A DNA stretch of 64,000 nucleotides from Elusimicrobiota bacterium (lineage in GTDB: Bacteria > Elusimicrobiota > Elusimicrobia > UBA1565 > UBA9628). The notes under the pieces are model-generated. The model saw only the letters and a list, made by a program, of their open reading frames with translations. It was not told where the DNA came from and did no database searches. Where the stretch lies: assembly GCA_028868375.1 (NCBI GenBank), contig JAGWUP010000001.1, positions 186,001 through 250,000 of the forward strand. The letters run 5' to 3'. Of the stretch, positions 57,790-64,000 are shown piece after piece. Positions within the stretch are counted from its first letter, which is position 1; every line of letters starts with the position of its first letter. The translations under genes were made by a program, and so were the position numbers.

Positions 57790-60700
57790 ATGCTAGCGCC
57801 CGGCGCGAGTACGGACAATCCAGAAATTGAACGCTCCAGGGTCCGGCAGATATTTCGGTATCTCGAAGCCCTTAATCAGCTTCGGAATGCTCCGAAGAGA
57901 CAAATTCAGGAACAACCGTGGCTACTTTGGTTCAGCGACATCCCTCATCACGAGTCCGTCGAGAAAGGCGTTATTGGCGACGTTCAGCAGCCCGAGCCCG
58001 GAGCCAGCGGCGAGCTTCCAACCACTCAGGATGACCTCGTACTCAAGGTCCGCCGGCCAAGGATAAACCAAGCACCCACCCCGCCCGAGAAGATCATCTC
58101 TTGGCTTCGAGAAGGATGGGAGCAGCTTGAAGGATCGGTCGACGTAGAGCCTTCGAGGAATGAGAGATCACCCCAGGGCGAAACGATAGTTGTTCGATTC
58201 GAGGACGACCCGGAGCGTCCACGGGCCTTGGCGGAATGGTCCTCTCTGCGAACTCAATGGGCGCAGAACGAGAAGCCCGCCCGGGATGCGCTCAAGCTCT
58301 TTGAGCGACTCTATGAATTGCATGGCCAAATCGAGCGTGAGGCCGAGCGTGTCGAGCTCATACTTGGTGACGGGATACTAAACTGGCGACGGCCGGAGGG
58401 AGGAGTCCACCATCCGATCCTCTTGAAGAGGCTTCAACTTCAATTTGATCCCGAGACACCCGAGTTTACTTTGACCGAAACTGGGCACCCCACCGAGCTC
58501 TACTCGGCTCTGTTTCGGACCATGGCCGAGGTCGATGGTCGAATACTCGGGCGTTGTCGGGATGAACTTGAAAAGGGCAGCTATCACCCGCTTGGCGGCG
58601 AGGATTCTTCCGGATTTCTTCGCCGCATAGTCGTCCAACTGCACGCGAACGGGCAATTCGTAGGCTTTGAGAAGATTCAAGGCGAGCAAGACGCGCCACG
58701 GATCGGACGCAGCCCGGTCATTTTCATGCGAAACCGGACGCTTGGATTCGCAAACGCCCTGGATGCTCTGCTTGAGGACATTCAGAAACGGGCCGACTTT
58801 CCTCATTCCCTCGTCAACATTGTCGGCATCGAGGCCGCGCCAAGTGAGGCCGAGACGGACTCCTCGACCCCCTGGGTTGGCAGCGGAAACGAAAACGCAG
58901 AGATTCTTCTGAGCAAGCCCGCAAACGTCGAGCAGCTGCATATTGCCGAGCGACTGAATCAGTATGGCTGCGTTGTGGTTCAAGGACCGCCTGGCACAGG
59001 GAAAACCCATACCATCGGGAATCTTCTCGGTCATCTTCTTGCCGAGGGCAAGAGCGTCTTGGTTACGAGCCACACAACCAAGGCTCTTCGCGTTCTCCGA
59101 GACAAAGTCGCCGATCCACTTCAACCCCTTTGCGTAAGTGTCCTTGAAAGCGATCTCGATAGCCGAAAACAGTTGGAGTCCTCGGTCGCAAAGATCGTGG
59201 AGCGGCTGGGCTCATCGAGCGTCGAGCGCCTTGACGACGAAGCAGCGTCCCTTCGGAAGCAGCGGATCAAGATACTCGATCAACTCGCCAAGGCGCGAAA
59301 GGAATTACTTGCAGCTCGCTCCAGCGAGTACGACGAAATTGTCGTCGCCGGGAAGGGTTATCCGCCGTCCGAAGCGGCTCGGCTGGTGGTGAGGGAGGCT
59401 GAGAACAACTGGATTCCGTCACCTGTTGCTCTCGGGCAGCCCCTACCTCTCAGCTTCGACGAGATCACAGATCTCTATCGGAGCAATGTGTCCGTTCCCT
59501 CCACCGATCAGGCGGAGCTGGACAGCGAACTGCCCGAACTCGATGCACTGTTACGCCCTGAGGAATTCCGAGCGTTGATCGAGGACCAGACAAAGCTCGA
59601 AAAAGTCGACCGCCGCCAATACGAACGTTTTTGGGCTTCAGCGCCCGCCGCACAAACGGCCGTTTGCCCTCATTGCGGGGCCAAGAACCGCATTCCGAAG
59701 GAAGCTGCGAAAAAGAAGGTTTCCTGCGGGCAATGTAAGAAGGTTCTGCCCGAGCACAACCCCACTGGCGGCAGCGTGCCCGAAACCAACCGAATTGAAG
59801 AGATTCTGGAGACCCTGACTCGATCCGTCGAAGCGTTCTCACAAAATGAACCATGGCGTCTCGCAGCAATCTGGGCAGGCCAGGCAGGTGGAGACCACCG
59901 GGTGCCTTGGGATAGCTTTCTCAGTGAGATAGCGTCCGTCTGCCAGAAGGTCATCGCCGCTCAAGAGGTCCTACTCAAAATTGGCCCCGTCATTCCCGAC
60001 GATTTGAATTCCGACGACGGCCTGGCAGTCGTTCAAGAAATCACGGTACATCTCGCGGCTGGCGGCAGCCTGAATTGGTGGACCGACCTGACAAGGCCCA
60101 GATGGAAGGCCACGATCTCGAAACTCGTCGTGTCGGGCAAACCCCCTCGCTCAGCGGAACACTTTGAAGCGATCAAGACCAGTATCGAAATCTCAATCGC
60201 TCGAAGTGGTCTTCGGAGCCGATGGGAACGGCAGATGGTTCCCCTAGGCGCACCGTCGGCTGATTCACTAGGGCATCAGCCGGAATCGGCTTGCAAGACC
60301 TTCGCGGAGTTCCTGACCAATTGCCTGGACTGGCACGCCAAGAACTGGGAGCCTCTCCAGAGGGAGCTCGCTGAAATCGGTTTAGTTTGGGAGAAGTTAC
60401 TCAAGGCCGTCCCACCACGAACGGGCCAATTCGCCGAGTTGGAAAGGGTTCGAGAAGCCGCTCGCTCTAAACTCCCGGAGGTCCTAGCCTCGCGTCTCGC
60501 TGCCCTTCGATGGGAGGCCAACGAGAAGGCGTTCAGCGATATGCAGCGCCGTCTGGAAGGCATACCGAGGAATGGCTCCGAAGTTGTTGAGGTCCTGTCC
60601 AAGGGTATCCGGCAAAGAGACGCCGCAACGTATGAAGCAGCCTTTGGCCGGTTGGCCGAGATTCTGGGGCGCCGCCAGGCTTTAGACCGCCGGCGCTCCC

Positions 60701-62817
60701 TACTCAAAAAGCTCACGGCATCCGCGCCTGGCTGGGCAGCGGCGATTTCACACCGGCAACACCCGCACGGAGTGGGCAGCATCCCAGGGAACACAGAGAC
60801 CGCGTGGCTCTGGCGACAACTCAATGACGCTCTGGACGCACGGGCGAAGGCATCTCCCGAGGAGATTCAGCAGAGGATCGAATCGCTTAACGAAACGCTA
60901 AGGCACACGACAGTCGAATTGATCGACCGCCTAGCCTGGGCCGCTCAAGCTCGGCGGACCACATTACCGCAGCGCCAAGCATTGATGGGATGGGAACAAG
61001 TCATTCGCCGTATCGGGAAAGGGACGGGCAAACGGGTGGTCCGACTTGAGGCTGAGGCCCGGGGCCTGATGGACAAATGCAGATCGGCCGTGCCTGTTTG
61101 GATCATGCCTCTGACCCGAGTCGTTGACAACTTTAATCCCGCTACGACCCGCTTTGATGTCGTGATTATCGATGAAGCCAGCCAGTGCGACGTCATGGCC
61201 TTGATCGCGCTGTACATGGCCCGGCAAGTCGTTGTAGTCGGAGATCACGAGCAAGTGAGCCCTGATGCTGTGGGCCAAAGTGTCGCGCAGGTTCAGCACC
61301 TTATTGATGAGCACCTGGCGGGAATCCCAAATGCCAACCTATATGATGGACAGTTGTCTATCTACGACCTCGCCCGCCAATCCTTCGGCGGTCTGATATC
61401 CCTCAAAGAGCACTTCCGCTGCGTCAGCGAGATTATCCAGTTCAGCAACCACCTTTCCTATGACGGCACGATTCGACCTCTTCGCGATTCAGCTTCAACG
61501 AACCTGCGACCGTTTGCGCTGGAGCACCGAGTAGATGGGGCAGTAACCGGACAGAAGACTAATCCTACGGAAGCGCTGGAAGTAGCGTCGCTGGTCGTGG
61601 CGGCGGTTGAAAATCCTGAGTATGAGGGCAAGTCGTTCGGCATCATCTCTCTGCTCGGTGAAGAGCAGGCACGCGAGATTGAACGGCTCCTCCGCCACCA
61701 TCTTTCACCCGCAGACTTCGAAGAGAGGCGGATCGTGTGCGGCAATGCCGCCCAATTTCAGGGCGACGAGCGCGATGTAATGTTCCTGTCGGTCGTTGAT
61801 TCGCCGGCGGAAGGACCCCTCGCGCTTCGTGAAACGCCTCAGTTTAAGAAACGTTTTAATGTCGCTGCCAGCCGAGCAAAAGATCAGATGTGGGTCGTGC
61901 ATTCCCTGCGACCTGAGATTGACCTCAAGGGCGGCGACCTGCGTCGGCGGCTTATTGAGTATGCCCGCGATCCGAACGCCATCATTCGCTTGCTCGAACG
62001 CCATGAGCAGAGGGCCGAGTCCGAGTTCGAGCGTCTGGTCATTCGCCACCTGGTTGCGGCCGGCTACCAGATCACGCCCCAATGGAAAGTGGGGCATTAT
62101 CGGATCGATCTCATGGTCAGCGGTCAAGACGGAAAAAAGCTGGCGGTCGAATGCGACGGAGACCGCTTTCATCCCGCCGAGAAACTGGCTGAGGACATGC
62201 AGCGTCAGGCGGTCCTTGAGCGCTTGGGCTGGAGGTTCATTAGGATACGCGGCAGCCAGTTCTTTAGAGATCAAGAACGAACGATGAAGCCGGTCTTCGA
62301 GCGACTGAAGAATCTGGGCGTAGAGCCGCAGGGACATGGCACTGAGCCTCCTGTAGAGCAAGCTGCCAACGATGAACTTCGAAGCGTCCTCATCCGGCGG
62401 GCCGCGGAATTGCGCCAGCAGTGGAAGGTGAACCCCGAAGCCGAGTCGGAATCGCCCAGTCATCAAGAGGAGGGCCAGAGACGGAGGCACTCACGGGAGC
62501 AACAGCCAGATGACTCGCAACTCGATCTCGTCCCTGACACAGAAACAGCAGCAGAAGAAGAATCTGGAGACAGCGAGGCTGAAGGACGGAACATTGATGC
62601 TGTGCCCCAGGAAGAAATTCGAGAGGTATTCTTTAAGCTCATCCCTGAGGAAGGTAAAATCTCCCGCGAGTCACTTCTTCGTGAGGCAGTTCGGCTCCTG
62701 GGCTTTAAGCGACTCGCCCGCAAAATCAGGAGTCGGCTAAACCGTGCGATTGCTGGCCTGGTCCGGGCGGGAAAGCTCTCCACTGACTGGGACAATGTGT
62801 GGAGAAACCCCCACTGA
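57790..62817 (+). CDS. Giant SF1 (DNA2/NAM7-like) helicase with DUF559/Vsr-like nuclease domain
   Basis: The 1675-residue protein carries SF1 helicase motifs: GPPGTGKTHTIGNLLGHLL (Walker A, about residue 398), VVIIDEASQCDVMAL (about 1120), VVVVGDHEQVSPD, KEHFRCVSEI and VAASRAKDQMWVVHS (about 1357). A zinc ribbon (CPHCGAKN, CGQCKK) is inserted near 622-655. Residues about 1410-1515 are a Vsr/DUF559-type nuclease (YRIDLMVSGQDGKKLAVECD, ERLGWRFIRIRGSQFF). The last 80 residues resemble DUF3320. Such helicase-nucleases are common in defence islands and some act alone against phages. All catalytic motifs look intact. Confidence 0.85.
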   Translation: MLAPGASTDNPEIERSRVRQIFRYLEALNQLRNAPKRQIQEQPWLLWFSDIPHHESVEKGVIGDVQQPEPGASGELPTTQDDLVLKVRRPRINQAPTPPEKIISWLREGWEQLEGSVDVEPSRNERSPQGETIVVRFEDDPERPRALAEWSSLRTQWAQNEKPARDALKLFERLYELHGQIEREAERVELILGDGILNWRRPEGGVHHPILLKRLQLQFDPETPEFTLTETGHPTELYSALFRTMAEVDGRILGRCRDELEKGSYHPLGGEDSSGFLRRIVVQLHANGQFVGFEKIQGEQDAPRIGRSPVIFMRNRTLGFANALDALLEDIQKRADFPHSLVNIVGIEAAPSEAETDSSTPWVGSGNENAEILLSKPANVEQLHIAERLNQYGCVVVQGPPGTGKTHTIGNLLGHLLAEGKSVLVTSHTTKALRVLRDKVADPLQPLCVSVLESDLDSRKQLESSVAKIVERLGSSSVERLDDEAASLRKQRIKILDQLAKARKELLAARSSEYDEIVVAGKGYPPSEAARLVVREAENNWIPSPVALGQPLPLSFDEITDLYRSNVSVPSTDQAELDSELPELDALLRPEEFRALIEDQTKLEKVDRRQYERFWASAPAAQTAVCPHCGAKNRIPKEAAKKKVSCGQCKKVLPEHNPTGGSVPETNRIEEILETLTRSVEAFSQNEPWRLAAIWAGQAGGDHRVPWDSFLSEIASVCQKVIAAQEVLLKIGPVIPDDLNSDDGLAVVQEITVHLAAGGSLNWWTDLTRPRWKATISKLVVSGKPPRSAEHFEAIKTSIEISIARSGLRSRWERQMVPLGAPSADSLGHQPESACKTFAEFLTNCLDWHAKNWEPLQRELAEIGLVWEKLLKAVPPRTGQFAELERVREAARSKLPEVLASRLAALRWEANEKAFSDMQRRLEGIPRNGSEVVEVLSKGIRQRDAATYEAAFGRLAEILGRRQALDRRRSLLKKLTASAPGWAAAISHRQHPHGVGSIPGNTETAWLWRQLNDALDARAKASPEEIQQRIESLNETLRHTTVELIDRLAWAAQARRTTLPQRQALMGWEQVIRRIGKGTGKRVVRLEAEARGLMDKCRSAVPVWIMPLTRVVDNFNPATTRFDVVIIDEASQCDVMALIALYMARQVVVVGDHEQVSPDAVGQSVAQVQHLIDEHLAGIPNANLYDGQLSIYDLARQSFGGLISLKEHFRCVSEIIQFSNHLSYDGTIRPLRDSASTNLRPFALEHRVDGAVTGQKTNPTEALEVASLVVAAVENPEYEGKSFGIISLLGEEQAREIERLLRHHLSPADFEERRIVCGNAAQFQGDERDVMFLSVVDSPAEGPLALRETPQFKKRFNVAASRAKDQMWVVHSLRPEIDLKGGDLRRRLIEYARDPNAIIRLLERHEQRAESEFERLVIRHLVAAGYQITPQWKVGHYRIDLMVSGQDGKKLAVECDGDRFHPAEKLAEDMQRQAVLERLGWRFIRIRGSQFFRDQERTMKPVFERLKNLGVEPQGHGTEPPVEQAANDELRSVLIRRAAELRQQWKVNPEAESESPSHQEEGQRRRHSREQQPDDSQLDLVPDTETAAEEESGDSEAEGRNIDAVPQEEIREVFFKLIPEEGKISRESLLREAVRLLGFKRLARKIRSRLNRAIAGLVRAGKLSTDWDNVWRNPH

Positions 62818-62877
62818 GTAACGGACAAGCCATTCATCGCGGACCCGGAATCCGCCCGCCGATTTAAAAAATATAGC

Positions 62878-62906
62878 TTGACAATATACAGACTATAGTC
62901 TATAAT
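62878..62906 (+). promoter_or_regulatory. Consensus promoter with palindromic operator for the second MerR-like gene
   Basis: TTGACA (62878-62883), a 17-bp spacer and TATAAT (62901-62906) match the sigma-70 consensus exactly. The palindrome AGACTATAGTCT (62890-62901) fills the end of the spacer. ATG 62914 is seven bases after the -10 box, so the message is predicted to be leaderless. A dimeric regulator, likely the encoded MerR-like protein, could bind the palindrome. Confidence 0.85.
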
Positions 62907-62913
62907 TAAACCT

Positions 62914-63705
62914 ATGGCCAACCTCTTCGGCTCCGCCGACTACCAAGACCTGCCGGTCATGACGGCCAAGCAGGTCTCGAAGTATTACCACGCCAACGTC
63001 GACCCTACGAACATCCCCGCACGCTACCTGATGGAGACCGACGACTTCCTGATGCACTTCAACACGCGGGACACGCCGCTTCCGCCCGCGGAACCGCTGA
63101 CGCGCTCCACCCTGCAATTCTACAGCTCGCCGCGCGTGCGCCTCTTTCCGCTCCCGGTCTATCGGAACCGCCACACGGCCCACTACATCGTGCCGGACCA
63201 CTTCAACCGGCTGGCCGTCATCTGCATCATGCGCGACAAGTTCTTCATGCCGATCAAGATGATCCACAAGCTGGTCGAGCTGCTGCCGGAGGACAACTAC
63301 AGGTTCCTGGAGCGCTGGCCTGGAACCGTCCAGGGGCTGATGGAAGCGGTCCAGCTCCTCAAGCGGGGATTCAAGGAAGAGGATCTCCTGAGCTTCGCGG
63401 CCTTGCGCTCCTTGATCTTCTTGCAGACTCCGCCCGAGGCTCAGCGCAATACCTTGGAGGGGTTCGGCGCCGATGAGGACAAGCACCTCAAGAGCTTCCT
63501 GCGCGGCGCGATCGCCAAGAATGCCGGCAGGCTGGAGGAGTGGGTCACGGCGCAGTCCGGCGCCTCCTGCGTCAAGACCTTGGGCCAAACCTTGGGGGAC
63601 TTTTCTACGCCTTTGGAGTACCAGCAGAAGATGATTGGCCGCAAGAAAGACTTCGAGAAATCCGTGAAGGAAAGGTTGGAAAAGCCGCGCATGCACCCGC
63701 GGTGA
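62914..63705 (+). CDS. MerR-like DNA-binding protein (longer paralogue of the one at 25797)
   Basis: The 263-residue protein has a MerR-like helix-turn-helix and wing in residues about 60-130 (TRSTLQFYSSPRVRLFPLPV, TAHYIVPDHFNRLAVICIMR). It aligns by eye with the 25797 protein across this region, including the spacing of the YSSP and TAHY motifs. An additional amino-terminal segment (VMTAKQVSKYYHANVDP) and a longer helical carboxy half distinguish it. It has a strong promoter of its own, and no ribosome-binding site is needed if leaderless. It is followed 81 bp later by a partial gene similar in layout to the replication-relaxation gene. Confidence 0.75.
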   Translation: MANLFGSADYQDLPVMTAKQVSKYYHANVDPTNIPARYLMETDDFLMHFNTRDTPLPPAEPLTRSTLQFYSSPRVRLFPLPVYRNRHTAHYIVPDHFNRLAVICIMRDKFFMPIKMIHKLVELLPEDNYRFLERWPGTVQGLMEAVQLLKRGFKEEDLLSFAALRSLIFLQTPPEAQRNTLEGFGADEDKHLKSFLRGAIAKNAGRLEEWVTAQSGASCVKTLGQTLGDFSTPLEYQQKMIGRKKDFEKSVKERLEKPRMHPR

Positions 63706-63786
63706 ATTTTTTTGCCCTGAGCCGTAGAGTTATATCCATATATAAAGGAAGGTATAAAACTGATTTTACAGAGAGGAGCGCGCGGC

Positions 63787-64000
63787 ATGAGAAATGAAAC
63801 CGATCTCTCGACGGCGGCGGCTCGACCAGAGGGAGTGGTCGGCGCTCTTCGACCGCCGACCACTCCCTCTCTTCATCCCCCAATGGGGTCTGAAGCAAGG
63901 GTCTCGCCGCCAACAACAGAAGGAATGGAAAGAGAGATAGCCAAGGACAAATTGACTTGGAAGGTAGTGAGAATCCAAGACAGGGACTTGAGACTTTTGA
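63787..64000 (+). CDS. 5' end of a probable second replication-relaxation gene, cut by the window edge
   Basis: ATG 63787 follows AGAGGAG (63771-63777) and the frame stays open for 71 codons to the window end. The first about 50 residues are low-complexity (Pro/Thr/Ala-rich) and encode a long inverted repeat. The last visible residues, TWKVVRIQDRDLRLL, match in pattern the start of the winged helix in the 27600 protein (KDLDIKILGLL). Together with the upstream MerR-like gene, this repeats the layout at 25.8-28.7 kb. The call is an inference from layout and about fifteen residues. In the 81 bp before the ATG, AT-rich TATAAA may be a promoter element. Confidence 0.5.
   Translation, partial: MRNETDLSTAAARPEGVVGALRPPTTPSLHPPMGSEARVSPPTTEGMEREIAKDKLTWKVVRIQDRDLRLL
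63828..63870. repeat. Perfect 16-bp inverted repeat near the start of the partial gene
   Basis: AGAGGGAGTGGTCGGC (63828-63843) and GCCGACCACTCCCTCT (63855-63870) are exact complements around an 11-base loop. The repeat lies within the first 30 codons of the 63787 frame, the same relative place as the long inverted repeat in the 27600 gene. Confidence 0.85.

Overview
The window is GC-rich bacterial DNA made almost entirely of accessory modules: a transposon, two predicted defence loci, a conjugation (type IV secretion) operon, a toxin-antitoxin pair, an integrase, and a metal/ion transport block. No ribosomal or central-metabolism genes are present. The outer-membrane factor, OprB-like porin and PorV-like barrel show a double-membrane cell. 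A PorV-type barrel next to a secreted protein with an FlgD-like carboxy-terminal domain (YNYPNPFNPN) is common in Elusimicrobiota and FCB-type lineages. I suggest an Elusimicrobiota-like host with low to moderate confidence. The DNA could be a plasmid, an ICE, or a genomic island assembled from several elements.

Left part (1-10.8 kb). A 9.3 kb element bounded by an exact 31-bp inverted repeat (232-262 and 9509-9539) splits a small gene. It carries three overlapping tyrosine recombinases (a recombinase-in-trio, RIT, arrangement) and, convergent to them, a five-gene cargo operon: PadR regulator, outer-membrane factor, membrane-fusion lipoprotein, heavy-metal-type RND pump and a small membrane protein. 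A RadC-like JAB protein and a divergent Fpg/Nei glycosylase without zinc-finger cysteines follow.

11.7-23.9 kb. A tight six-gene operon: SNF2 helicase with a DUF3883-like end, DUF1156-type adenine methyltransferase, DUF499-type ATPase, a GNAT-PIN-PUA/ASCH-like fusion, an ASCH protein and a small protein of unknown function. The first three resemble BREX type 3 components, but no PglZ is visible. This is the best candidate for a poorly described defence system.

24.2-47 kb. A conjugation block: sigma-like protein, MerR-like regulator, MltB-type transglycosylase, replication-relaxation protein with a long inverted repeat inside its reading frame, VirD4-type coupling protein, a large secreted repeat protein and a PorV-like barrel placed inside the operon, then VirB2, SSB, VirB3, VirB4, VirB5, VirB6, VirB8 and a two-part VirB10-like system. 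AbiEi/AbiEii, an excisionase-like gene and a tyrosine integrase close the block. No relaxase is recognised.

47-55.9 kb. An ion-homeostasis block: divergent Nramp-family transporter, small membrane protein, PRC-barrel/MgtE-N/CBS protein without a channel, OprB-like porin, unknown membrane protein, OmpR-type two-component pair, GDT1-family transporter and a CDF (DmeF-like) exporter.

55.9-64 kb. A tRNA-Ser(GCU) 5' fragment flanked by direct repeats, an unknown protein, an XRE regulator, a striking regulatory region of half-sites spaced 12-13 bp apart, a 1675-residue SF1 helicase-nuclease, then a second MerR-like gene followed by the start of what looks like a second replication-relaxation gene, again with a long inverted repeat near its 5' end. 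The two MerR/replication-relaxation modules suggest either two related elements side by side or an internal duplication.
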